From the NCBI RefSeq assembly GCF_037038585.1, contig NW_027288510.1, forward strand, positions 4,469,001-4,533,000: a stretch of DNA of 64,000 nt, read 5' to 3'. The DNA comes from Patagioenas fasciata (Eukaryota; Chordata; Aves; Columbiformes; Columbidae). Made by a program: the position numbers and the translations under genes. The notes beneath the pieces are model-generated. The model did no database searches. It was not told the origin of the DNA and was given only the letters and a program-made list of their open reading frames with translations. This document shows positions 34,692 to 46,500 of the stretch, one piece after another; position 1 is the first letter of the stretch; each line of letters opens with the position of its first letter.

Positions 34692-37600
34692 TCAGCGCCA
34701 GCAGCACAGGGCTCGCAGGCTCCATCGAGACCTCGGCCGCTTCCATGAAGAGCACACGATGCCAACGGTCTGAGCTGCCAGGGAGCAGACGGAGGGGTCG
34801 CTGTCCCCCTCCAGGGGCTGAATGGCTGCAAGGGAAAGAAGCAGAGCCCAGATGAGCTCCCATGTCTACAGAGACCCCCAGGCGTCCCCTCCGACCGCGC
34901 TCCCCGCTCACCTCTGCAGATCTCAGCCAGCTCCTCCTCGCTTGGGTCCCTCAGGTGCCGCGCAGCCAGCCCTGGGCACAGAGCTCCATCAGCCCCTGCT
35001 CCCTCCCCTCCGCAGCGCCCACCCCAGGGGACAGCAGGAGCCGAGATGCTGGGACCGAGCGAGGCGGCCACCGCGGCCACCTGCGTGGGCAGGGCTGGGA
35101 GGGGAGGCCAAGGGCCTGCCCGGGGCAGCCGGGGCTCTGGAGCCACAGGGCTGCTCCTGGTGCCAGGGCAGCGGTGCCCAAGGAGGGACCCGGGGGCTGG
35201 GACTCACCGATGAACCTCAGGGCCGCCTCTCGCAGGCTGGGCTGAGCGTCCCTCAGGTACGGCAGGCTCTGGCTCAAGAGCTCTTGAGCCCTGCTCCTGT
35301 CCCGCTCCAGCTGGAGAGAGCACAGGGCTGTGAGCACCTCCTGTCCCTCCCCAGCTGGCCGGACCAGCCCCTCCTCCCAGGAACCCACGTTCCCCTTCCC
35401 CTCCGACCATTCCCGTGTCCCAGCCAGGAGCCCTGTGGGGCTGAGAGACACAGGCCGAGGGGTCCCAGGGGTGCTGAGCGCCCTCCCTCCTGCTGGGTGT
35501 GGGGCAGAGGGAAGAGCCCTTGGGGGCTCTGTTCTTGAGGTCAGGGAACAAGGACGCAGCTCGGGGCTGCAGGAGGGCAGGGGAGGCACCTCTGCAGAGC
35601 CCACAGCACAGACATGTGGGGCAGCCCCCATCCAGCTTGGGCCCTGGTCCTTGGGGGTTGTCCTCACCAAGCTCTCTCCAATCCTCCATGTCTGCTGAGT
35701 CTGTACCAGGTGTCTGAGCTGTTTCCATTTCAGGAGCTCTGCTGCACCCAGGAGGGCTTCCCTGGCCACCTACGGGACAGCAGAAGCTGGGAGATGGCAC
35801 CACGGTTGGGGCAGGAGACCTGGTGTCCCCCTCCTCTGGGCTTTGCTCCCGGGGTGATTCTGCCCTTAGGGAGCAGGGGTCCCAAGCACCCAGGGGTCTC
35901 TTCCCTGTGTCACCGCTCAGCTTTGAAATCCGCACCTTGGCCACGCTCTGCACTTGGTCACTCATGCGGAAGAAGAGAGGGAGCAGGCCAAGTCGCACCG
36001 TGTTCTTCATCTTTGTCTTGTCGTTCCCCACCACCATCTTCATCAGGTGTCTGAAGAGGCCGATGGAGCTCTCTCTCAGCTGGCTCAGCTCCTGGGAGGG
36101 AGCAGCACAGCAGGACCTGAGCACCAGCAGCTCCCTGCCCACGGGGAGCAGGAGCTCCTGCACGGCTGATGGGAGGGGGGACGCTCCAGGGCGCACTGTG
36201 CACACTGCAGCTGTGGCCAGATCTGCGGCCCTGGGTGCATGAAGGGCCACTCAAGAGACTTGTTCAGCAATGCCTGTGCCTCAAAGTGCCGTCCCAGCAT
36301 CCCCACCAGCTCCAGCAGCCATGGTGGGGAGGAGCTGTGGGAGCAGCTGGCAGGGAGCAGCTGGGCTGGGCTGCAGAACCAGAACCCATCCCACAAGAGC
36401 CCCGGGGGGAAAGCAGAGGAGAAGCCCCTGCTCCAGTGGCCGGGCTGCAGGGCAGCTGTCATTGCCCAGTTCTCACCCACCAGGCTCAGGGTTATACATC
36501 AGCCTTACGTCATCTAAGAAGGGCAGGAGAAGGTTTGCCAGCAGCACGGCGATGGCGCTGGCCTCCTCCCTCTCCAGCTGAGCCATCACGTTTATGAAGA
36601 CCACCAGAGCCTTGGTCTTGATGACGTTATTGCCGTACTGCAGGACCCACGCCAGGTCTGGCAGCATGACCTTCATTTTTCTGGCCTGGATGAAGAAGAG
36701 AGTTTCCCTCTTGGCACCGGGTCCATGTCTGGAGAGCCCCCCAGGCCCCACCATGGCAGGGAGGGCCCTTGGAGCAGGCACCCCAGCCACTGCCAGCCCA
36801 GGCCAAGCCCCAACCCACTGCCCCTTGGCTGCCACCATGGCTCCCTTGGCATGACCCTACTCACCATCTCTTCTCTCTCTGACAGCGTCATCAAGGCCCT
36901 GAGCACCAGGGAGAGCACCTTTGGACTTTGTTCCCTCAGAAACCTCATGACGAGGTACATTGCAGCAAACTCCTCGTCTTGCAGGTCACTGCTGGCCAGC
37001 ATCTGAAAGCAAAGCCGGCAGTGAGCGACCGGCAGAGCTGGTGGGGCTCCCTGCACCGTGCAGCTCCTGGGGCACCGGGAGCTTTATCCAGTGACTCACA
37101 GCCAAGCGGAGGATGGACGTGTCCTCCCAGCATGTATGTAAGACCCTACGGTGCCGGTCCTGGAGTTGGATGAGCAGCTCCTTCAACACGTTCTGCAGGG
37201 TCTGGGGCACGGAGAACATCACCTCCCACAGAGCCAGGGCAGTGCTGCAGGAGAGCGCTGTCAGCAGGGCAGCCGGGCCAGCGCAGCGTGGCCGGGCCAG
37301 CGCTGCAGGACGCTGGGGATGCCCCGGGCAGCAGCAGAGGCTGAGCTGCTGCTCTATGGGGCTGGCAGGAGCGCAGTGGGGGGCTCTGGGCTGGCTCGCT
37401 CAGCTGTGGCTGCTGCGGGCCTGGTGACCCCAGGCGCTGGGAAGCGCAGTGGGATGGAGGGTCCTGCTCCTCGGGGGTGTCCCGCAGGATCCCTTGGCTC
37501 TGCGTCCCTCTCCCCACAGGGAACAAGCCCTCACGGCTTTTGGGGCCAGTACCTGTCTCCGGGTGGTGCGATTGTCAGCAGCGTGGACACCACCTCCGCA

Positions 37601-40600
37601 GGGCACTTGTCAGCCATGGGGACAATTAGGGACGCCACTCTCTGCCGGGCCGGCGCGGTGCTGATGAACCCCAGGGTTTTGTGGATGCAGCTCGTGATCT
37701 TCGGCACCTGGAGGGGACACAGGTCGGGATGGTGCTGCCACTGGAGCGCAGCCGTTTCCTCACTGCCCTTCCCATCCCGCTCTGTCGCCTTCACGTGGCT
37801 TCGCTTCACCGGGATTTGGGAGGAAGAGATGGATGGAGGGAGAGCAAGGCCTGGCAGGGCCAAAGGGCAGAGCAGTGCAGCCAAAGGCCACTTACATCCA
37901 CCAGCCAGAACCCGCAGTCTCTCTCCACCATGTCCAGCAGGTTTGTGGCCGCCTGCTTGTCAAAGGTGCTGGAGCCGGTCAGCGCCTTGATCAACACCAG
38001 GACCAGGTCTGTTCTCTCGGGAGGCTGGAGATGCTCTGCAAAGGGCTAAGGGAGGAAGGGAGGCAGCGCAGCCAAGTCACACCGAGCGCCCTGGTGCTGC
38101 TGCGTGCCGGGCGGTGCCCGCAGCCCCGCGTGGACGCCCGGCGGTGCTGTGGGTGCTGCGGCAAAGCAGGAGATGCCCCGGCAGCTGCCCCAGCTCTGGG
38201 ATCTGGGTGTCCCTATGGCTCTCAGGGCCGTGTGTGTCTGTCCCAGAGCGGCACCAGCCCTGGGCGAGGGAGACAGAACGGCAGGAGGGCTGAGGGCAGG
38301 CAGCCGGTGCCAAAGCCCTGAACCCAAGCGCGTGTGCAGGGCTCCGTGGGCAGGCAGGGCTTTCCAGGCCGTGCCGGTCACGGCTCCCAGAGCAGCTGGG
38401 TGGGCAGCAGCCCCGCGTGGGGAGAGCTGCAGGCTGCTCTGGGCTGCAGGGATGGGCAGACGGGCTGGCCGGAGGGCGCCTGGCTCCTTACCCCCAGCGT
38501 GGGGCTCTCAGCCAACACGAAGCTCAGCTCCTCAATCCTCCCCAGGGCCCTCTGCCGCACGTGTTCTCTCCCGGAGCTGCCGAAGGTCAAGAGCATCTGG
38601 GGAGAGAGAAGCTGCTGGTGAGCCCTGGGAGCAGCCACCGCTCCAGCAGAAGCAGCACCGCTCAACTCCTCTGCTGGACTGGCCGCTCCGTTAAGGATTC
38701 CCCAGGGCTCCAGCAAAGCCTGCAGTGAGGTTCTCGCCCTGGGGTCCCTGGCAGGCTTGGGACAAACGCCCCGGGCCAGCCCTGTGCCCAGGCAGGAAGG
38801 CGGATGCCACCTCTGCGGCCACTGCGCTGCGGAAGAGCCTGGAGGGCAGCCCTGGTTCCCCGGGGAGGTGGGCGCCCTCCCGGCAGCGCTCTCTGCACGG
38901 CACGGGTGGCACTGTCACCTCCAGAGTGGCCACCCTGTCCCCCAGGGTGAGGAACAGCCCTGGTGAAGCCCAAACTCGGCACCCCCAGACCTGGAAGATG
39001 TTGTGCAGCAGCTCGCTGGCTCTGGAGGCGCCGGAGTTGAGAAGCAACGCCTCCAGCATGTTGTCCATGGACCGCACGGTCTGCAAGAACACAACGGGTT
39101 GTGGTCGTGTTTCCTGCCACCCCTCTCCCTCCCAGGGGACTGATGTGCGCTCCCAGCACCGAGGGACGACTCCGGCGCTGCTGCGCTGTGCCCGGGAGAG
39201 ACCCAGGGGACAATAACCCGCTATGGGCAGAGCAGCCTGCGGAACTGGACGTGGCCAGGCCCACAGGCAGGGGACGAAGGGGTGAGGGTGGGACAGCAGA
39301 GCTGAGACCCTGCCCTGCCTTGGATCTCTGGTCACATCGCGGCACGGGGCGGTAGGGGAGCAGACAGAGGGACCGGGAGCTCCTGGAGCTCACGCAGCTC
39401 TTACTTCTAAGTAGAGGTGACGGTCCACGTCCTCCACTTCTGGTGGGAGCAAGAAGACACTGGAGAAGCAGGCTTGGAGCAGCCTGGTCTCCTTGCCCTC
39501 CAGCACCCTCTCCACGGCGCTGCAAAGAGAGAGAGCAGCCCGTCGCACGCTGGAACCTGGAGCGGTGCCTCGAGGCCTCGCGCAGGCGTCCCCGGGAGGG
39601 ATGGGCAGGTACCTCAGCTCGGCAATGGCACGCATGGCGATCTGCCGCAGCGCCGAGCGCAGCTGGGCCCTGGGCTCCTCTGCCAGCAGCACCTGAGAGC
39701 ACAGCCGGGATGGGACCCAGCGCCACCAGCCCCCGGCCCTGCCCAACGCTGTTGTCACAGGTGCCGGAGTCCTCGATCCCTTCCCCAGCGCCGCCGGGTG
39801 TCCCCTCACCTCGATCTTCTCTGCCAGCTCGTATCTCTGGCAGAAGACATCCAGGCCCCTTGGCGAGCGGTGGCGCCTGCTGGTGTCGCACAGGTCGCGG
39901 ATGTCCATGAGAAACCCGATCTTGTGGCTCTCCTCCTAGAGCCAGGGAGCAGAGAGGCAAACAGGGAGCGTGAGATGGGGACACGCGGCCAGCGGCACCG
40001 CAGCAAGGGGTGCAGCGCCATTAGAGACCTGGGAGCAGCAGCTCTGCCCAGCCAGCTCCCTCCAGCACCCGCAGCAGAGCCCCTGCCAGCAGACGCCGGC
40101 TCAGCCGCCTTGAAAGCGGCTGCGGTTACCTTGTCTGGGCTGCTGAGGAAGGACACGATGGAGTCCACGTATCCCCGTAGAAATCCATTCGCGCGTAGCG
40201 AATCGGCATCTGAGAAAGGGGCAGAGCAGGGAGGGCTGCTCAGGGGGTCTGCAGGCAGGACAGGGCAGAAGGAGCTCTGCCCCCGTCCAGCCCCACACCC
40301 GCTGCCCCGGCACAGCCTCCCCGAGCGTGTGGGGCTGGAGGGTGCCCGGCAGAGGGGCTGCGATGCTGGAGCCAGGCAGGACGGGGAAAGCCCCCGGTGC
40401 AGCGGGTGAGGAACTCGGTTCAGACGGGCAGGAAAGGTCCCCGTCCCGCAGCACGGTGCCTCCGGCCCGCCCAGCTGCCTCTCGCTGCCCGTGCCCTGCA
40501 GCAGGAGCTGGGTCCCCTCTGCCCGCAGGGGCTGTGCTGGGGCCGGCGCCCAGCTCGGAGCAGCCCTGGGCTTCAGGCAGCGTCATCACCACCCATGGGA

Positions 40601-40854
40601 ACCCCCTGCCAGCGTGTGGGGAGTCGTGATCCTGGTGTGGAGCGGGGAGCGATCGCTGGGCCCCCCCCTGCCCAGGCAATCAGGGCCCCTCACTCACCCA
40701 TCTGCGGTGGCTGGGCCGCATCCACCTGGTTGGGCTGCGCTGGAGATCTGGCCTCCTGGGGACCCCCAGCCTTCTCCTGCCAGGCCACCCGGGGGCGGCT
40801 GGGGGGTCTCTCCTGCCAGGCCAGCCTGGGTCGGAGGGGGGGTCTCTCCGCCAT
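34692..40854 (-). CDS. maestro HEAT-like repeat (MROH) family protein, left copy
   Basis: MROH proteins are alpha-helical HEAT-repeat proteins, strongly multiplied in birds; their function is poorly known. Seventeen exons on the minus strand: 40854-40698, 40209-40130, 39935-39810, 39692-39613, 39519-39405, 39080-38991, 38596-38492, 38045-37896, 37707-37553, 37244-37100, 37002-36865, 36685-36509, 36091-35936, 35769-35668, 35310-35208, 34971-34912 and 34825-34692. All are open with GT/AG borders, giving 690 residues, the same as the right copy. The start MAERPPLRPRL is fixed by an in-frame stop just upstream (TGAAACATG). The C-terminal part (LLKWKQLRHLVQTQQTWR, LAARHLRDPSEEEL, IQPLEGDSDPSVCSLAAQT) is the family signature. 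Differences from the right copy noted: Ala for Pro in exon 1, Ser for Thr in exon 4, Gly for Ser and His for Tyr in exon 5, Arg for Cys in exon 10, Leu for Phe in exon 12. Confidence 0.9.
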
Positions 40855-41039
40855 GTTTCAGTCAAAGGGAAGGACTAAGGATGGGGAAGGCGGACGCTTC
40901 GGCAAACACCTCGGTGCTGCAGCTCTGCCAGAGGCAGCGGGGAAAGGTGTGGGATGCGCCCGTGTGCTCCTCGTCGGGGAAAGACGGGAGCTGAGCTCAG
41001 GAGCTCCCTGCTCCAAGTCTGCCGGGGCAGCAGAGTCTG

Positions 41040-41118
41040 CCGGGGCAGCAGAGCCGGGTTGTGGTTGGGCTCGATGATCTCAAGGGTCGCTTCCAACCAA
41101 GAAGATTCTCCGATCGAC
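41040..41118 (+). mobile_element. CR1 3'-end fragment (left arm)
   Basis: TTGGGCTCGATGATCTCAAG and CGCTTCCAACCAAGAAGATT resemble the terminal CR1 consensus. It lies about 190 bases upstream of the left MROH start codon, in the opposite orientation. A mirror copy is at about 54,420-54,498. Confidence 0.7.
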
Positions 41119-41339
41119 AGACGTGGGCTACGCTCGGGGCTCTCGCCAGCTCCGTGCTCGCACCCTGTCCCGTACCGTCCTGCCGGACAGTGTGGGCTGG
41201 GGTCACAGTGGCGCTGAGCACATGCGGGGCATGGGTGTCACCAGGTGACGTCACAAAGGGCCCCACTGTGACCCAGGGCAGGGAGGGTCAGGATGTCCCC
41301 TGGGAGGCACAGGCCAGCTCAGCCCTGGGCACCTGGCTG

Positions 41340-43130
41340 CTGAGTTTCCATCCCAGTTTCTAAAAGCTCCAGCACCCATTGCTCTGAGCAGAGTCTTGAA
41401 CAGTCTGCTGCCCCGCTCCGTGTTCCCAGCGGCTGGTGCATGATGGGGGTGTCACAGACACACTCAGTGCCACGCTCCTTGCTCCAGGCGTCTATGGGGA
41501 TGTTGCGGAAAGGATCCCGTTGGCTGGCTCCGTTCTCTCTGGGCTGCCAGGGGTGGCAGATGCACTCGATCCCCAATCGCCCCCAGCCAAACCAGAGCAG
41601 TTTGGTCCAGGCTGCAGAGGAGGGAAGGGGCTGAGCCGTAACCAGGCCAAGAACTCCTGCCAGGAGACCCACGGGGAAGCAGGAGAGCAGATGAGCGCTG
41701 GTGATTTGTGAGCGCACGAGTCTCAGACGCACTTTTCCTACCGCGCGCAATGAGACTGCGAGCCCATTGCTTCGCTCCATGAACACGACAGCCTGGGCGA
41801 GCCCGCTGTGAGCTCTCCCTGCTAAATAAGTGAGCTGTGTGGCAATGGTTTTACTGCTCACAGGTCAGTGGATGAGCCCAATTTAAGTTCAATATTAATC
41901 ATTTACCTTGAGTAGGTGCCCACTAAGTATAATCAATTCTTTAGGACATAAGTTGGTATGATTTTTAATATGCTCTTTGCTTCGTGTTACTTGGCAAGCT
42001 GGATTTGCTAAAGCTTTAAGCTGCAAAGTTCTGCTCATATCTACCAAAACAACTACAAACCGCACTGAACACTTACCAGACAAGGCCCGTATTGCACGTC
42101 GCTGAGAAGAAAGGAATTTGCGTCCAGGCAAAACAGCACCTGCAAGGCTCTGGACAATGAACAACGTCTGCAGCTCAGCACCAAAGCCCACGTGGAACCA
42201 GAGAAGTTTGCCCCTGGAGCTTTAAGCACGGACTCCAGGGGAACGGTGATCAGGGAGGGACGAATCCTGACCGCCTGCTCCGTGAGCGGGGACAGGAGAG
42301 AAGCTCAGCACCATGGCCTGGCGCATTTCCCCCACGCAGTGAACAGCAGAGCGAACCTGCCACGGGATTCTTGAAGCTGCACTTGTCTTTGAGAAATCCA
42401 AACGGTGTTGTGCAGGGAGCAGAACCCCAAATCACTCCCCAGCGACACCGCATCGCCACAGGACGTGCCGCTCGAGGCCAGGACCGCGCTGCGGGCGGTG
42501 CCGTGGGCACGGTTCATGTTTCCAGCCGTCTGGTGGTGGCTTCCCCCATTGTAAGCACGGAGCTCTTGCCGTGGCGGGTTTGTGGCGCTGTGGTATGGAC
42601 ACTGCAGTCATCGCCCCGCACCACACGGGCTCTGACCGCTTGTCTTGATCGATCGTCGCGCGTGTTTCACAATGGTGGGCAACCTGTGACGCCCACGGTC
42701 GAGTCCACCCCTCAACCACGAGCCCATCCATGTGCTGCATCCCTTCCTCCATGACCTGGGCCATCGTGGGCCCAATGGGCCACCAATAATTCACCTTCAT
42801 CTTGCCAGTGCAAATCTATCTCAGCCACTTCAACCTGGGCAGCTCGATCCCCCCGCTGGTTGCTCGATTGGGTTCTGCGCTGGACCGGCTCTCGGGCACA
42901 CGGCTTCTCCGTGGCAAACTCTCACAGGCAGGTTCTCCAGCGGGCAGCAATATCTCCATGATTCAACAGCCCAGATGTGTTGGGCTCTGCGCTGCCAGTG
43001 GCTCCGCTTCCACTGCTGGAACCAGCGCCACGGGGCATTTCCCACCATGCGTGAGAGAGCAGAGATGGAGCTTCTTAGATGCTGGGCCCTCTTCAGGCCC
43101 TGTCAGGATGGCGGGTGCTGGGTCTGGTGG
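41340..43130 (-). mobile_element. ERVL-family endogenous retrovirus fossil (left arm)
   Basis: Minus-strand stretches resemble the integrase part of avian ERVL pol, for example near 42,400-42,800 (GLERHVLWR) and 41,340-41,520 (IPIDAWSKERGTE). It is a partial copy with no gag or env seen, clearly broken in several places and with unrelated sequence between the recognisable parts. The mirror copy in the right arm is almost the same, so the insertion and its decay are older than the inverted duplication. Confidence 0.7.
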
Positions 43131-43548
43131 GGCTTCTGCCCCACGGCGGGGGCTGTGGCCCACAGTACAGCAGGGCCACGATGGTTGGACGCGGTCGGCG
43201 GTGGTGGCGATTAGCCGGATGGCCCCTGGCTGCGTTCAGGCTCCTGGCCCCTGGCTCAGTCGATCCTCAATTGCTTCCTGCACAGGAAACCTGTCCATTA
43301 ATTTAATCTCTGGTGCACAGGCAGGGCCTTGCTGATGTTCCTGTGTCGCAGCAAGTGTGTGGATGTCAGGCTTTCTGCAGATTTGTGGCTGAGTTTTCCT
43401 GTTTTCCCTAACAAGGACAATCTTGCCATGGACTCCTGAAGTCTCCCATAGGCTGGTGGGTTTAGAGAAGGATAGGGAGCTCCAGTACGCTCAGGGAGGA
43501 CCAGGCAGCATCACAGGCAAAGCGGACGGGAACTCAACCGGGTGAACT

Positions 43549-46500
43549 TTAACGGAATTTATTGAGAGGTGAAACTGCTGTGTCTCCCCCGTCTTTGGGC
43601 GGATCCCCGTTCACCCTGAACCGATACAGGCAGGTGTAGTCCGGGTGGCCCCAGTTGCTCAGCACTTGCAGCCTGATGTAATTCACGACCCCAGGGAGCT
43701 CGTTCTGCAATGACAAGAAGAAATGAGTCGCCTTTTCCTCTCTGGCCCGTGAGCGCTGACAGAAGTGTCGCAGCCTTTGGCTCCATCAACAGCTTCCTTC
43801 CTGCTGCCCCGCGGGGGCTTTTGACCTGTCCTGGTGCAGATGGTCTTATCCTGCTCCACCCCACTGGGCCACGAGAACAGCGAAGGAAGAAGCAGCGACC
43901 AGGTGCCTCAGCAAATACACTGGAAAGTTCTCGCCTGCTTTGGGGCACAGGCTTGCGCAGTCAGAAGACCCAGTGCTGGTGTACAATTTCACCTCGAATT
44001 TGACAAATTTTGCTCTGGGGAGACTTGAAACCAACAAAATTCTCAATGGGGGTCAACAGGGTTCTATGGTAGTCAATGGGGGTCAATGGGAGTCAATGGG
44101 GATCAATGTGAGTCAATGGGAGTCAATGAGTATCAATGGGAGTCAATGGGGGTCAATGAGTATCAATGGGAGTCAATGGGGATCAATGTGAGTCAATGGG
44201 AGTCAATGAGTATCAATGGGAGTCAATGGGGGTCAATGAGTATCAACGGGGATCTATGGGAGTCAATGGGGGTCAATTGGGGGTCAATGGGAGTCAATGG
44301 GGATAAATGAGAGTCAATGTGAGTCAATGGGAGTCAATGAGTATCAATGGGAGTCAATGGGGATCTATGGGGATCTATGGGGATCTATGGGGATCTATGG
44401 GGATAAATGAGAGTCAATGGGAGTCAATGGGAGTCAATGTGTAACCTTAGAAGTGCCTTTAATCCCAATGGGGAGCCCCAAAATGCCTTTTAATCCCAAT
44501 GGGGAGCTCCAAAAATGGCTTTTATCCCAATGGGCAGCTCCAACACGTCTTGTTGCCTTCTCTAGAAAGCCACGGAAACAGAATGGCCTCCCAGTCACTA
44601 CTCACTGCCCGCACCACCAGAACCCTCAGGAAGCCCAGTACTTCTGGTCTCTAACTGGCAGACCAGCAGTCCTGCATCCTACGGGATGTGGCTGCTTGTG
44701 TGCACTTGGGGTCCAGACAGTCAAGCTGATTCCAGCTTCAACTGCGGTGCTCCTAGGCACTGAAGTTGAACCCCAAAATGAAAGAGAAGACCGGCAGTCC
44801 ATGTATCCACCACCAGGGAGTTAAAGGGGATCAATGTGACTCAATGGGAGTCAATGGGGTTCCATGGTAGTCAATAGGTGTCAATGGTAGTCAATGGGGG
44901 GTCAATGGGAGTCAATGGCAGTCCATGAAAGTCAATGGGAGTCAATGGAGATAAATGGGAGACAATGGGGATCAATGAGAGTCAATGGGGGTCAATGGTA
45001 GTCAATGGGGATCAATGGGGATCAATGGGAGTCAATGGGAGGCCATGGGAGGCCATGGGAGGCCATGGGCACACGCTCAAGGACAGGGCTCCCTGTACCC
45101 TTTGGCAGGGAAGCCTCTCCCCATCCAGCCGCATTTCTCCTCCTCTCCTCCAGTTCTCCTCCCTCTGTGTCCCCGTACCTTCAGCTGGAAGGTCTGACTG
45201 GGATTCAGCGCCGCCAGGAAAGTGAACTGTCCCAGGAACGCTCCCTGCTCCTCGTCTTCTTCCTTGAAGCCCTGCAGAGAGATGGGTGGAGAAAACAAGA
45301 GCGCCTGGTGCACCATGGAAGACTGAACTTCAGCCGGTGAAGTACGGGGTTGTTTCAGCTACGTAGTCCAAGGAGCATGAGCACAAGGACAAGAGGAGAA
45401 GCTGCAGGTGGGCAGCACGTCACACTTGCCCACTCAACGAGTCCAGGTTGGCAGTCAGAAGAGGAGCAGACGCTCCCAGTGAGAGGGAGGTAACCTGAAG
45501 ATCACAAATGCACTGGGAGTGGAAGCCAAGAAGGTCTAGGACCATGCACTGTCCAGCTCCTTCTCCCTGTGGCTCTTGGAGTAGCATCTTGCCCCAGAAG
45601 CTTTGAGTGGTACATTGAATAAAAGGGGAATACAATGGGAAGGAAGCAACTCCAAAGAGCCTGTTTGTTCTGAGAGCCAGGAGGAAGCTTCAGGCCACCA
45701 GAATGCTTCACCCATCTTCACCCTCTGCTTAGCAATGCTGTGCAAGCCCCAGAGAAATCACTTACATAGACAGCAAAGTCCTTGGGAGCTCCGGAGATGC
45801 TTTCTCCATGGAACGCTGTCCCTGAGACATGGGCCATGGTGACGGCTCTGGGAACGACCGGCATGGACAGCTGGATGAAGACGTGTCCCTGACTCCCTGG
45901 GAAGGGCCAGCAGTTGCCAGGATGATTTTCTGCCTGAAAGGACAAGAAATACTCAGCAGGGAGACACAGGAGGAGAGCAGGTCCATGCCAGAAGGGGGCA
46001 GGAGTCCCATTGACTCCCATTCACCCCCATTGTCTCCCATTTATCTCCATTGACTCTCATTGACCCCCATTGTCTCCCATTAATCTCCATTGACTCCCAT
46101 GGACTCCCATTGATGCCCATTGACTCCTATGGACTCCCATTGACCCCCACTGTCTCCCACTTACCTCCATTGACTCCCATTGACTCCCATGGACTCCCAT
46201 TGACGCCCATTGACGCCCATTGACTCCCATTGATGCCCATGGACTCCCATTGACTCCCATGGACTCCCATTGACCCCCATTGTCTCCCATTTATCTCCGT
46301 TGACCCCCATTGACTCCCATTGACCCCCATTGACCCCCATTGACTTCCATGGAGCAAAGACATAGGGGAAGGACACTCGGAGCAGCATGTGTGGTTCATT
46401 CTCCCAACCTTTGTTCTACTGCTTCTTGGTGCTCCTACCTCCAGAATCAGCTCAGGAGACCTCATGTAATCCATTAATGGCAGTGAATACAAGAACACCT

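Larger units (their letters stand above)
31436..43130. repeat. left arm of a large inverted repeat (palindrome)
   Basis: This arm is the reverse complement of 52,455-64,000. Paired positions sum to 95,537-95,538 through the MROH gene and to about 95,436 at the outer end, so only small indels separate the arms. It holds a CpG island, LTR-like repeats, a 21-bp minisatellite, an MROH gene on the minus strand, a CR1 tail and an ERVL fossil. The inner edge near 43,130 is diffuse. The outer edge is set by the end of the window and could lie farther left only within the CR1. Confidence 0.92.

Noticed and set aside
41319-41861. A 180-codon frame kept in both arms (mirror 53,676-54,218)
   Set aside because: Part of it resembles ERVL integrase and it lies inside the ERVL fossil. 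Conservation between arms only reflects their recent duplication.
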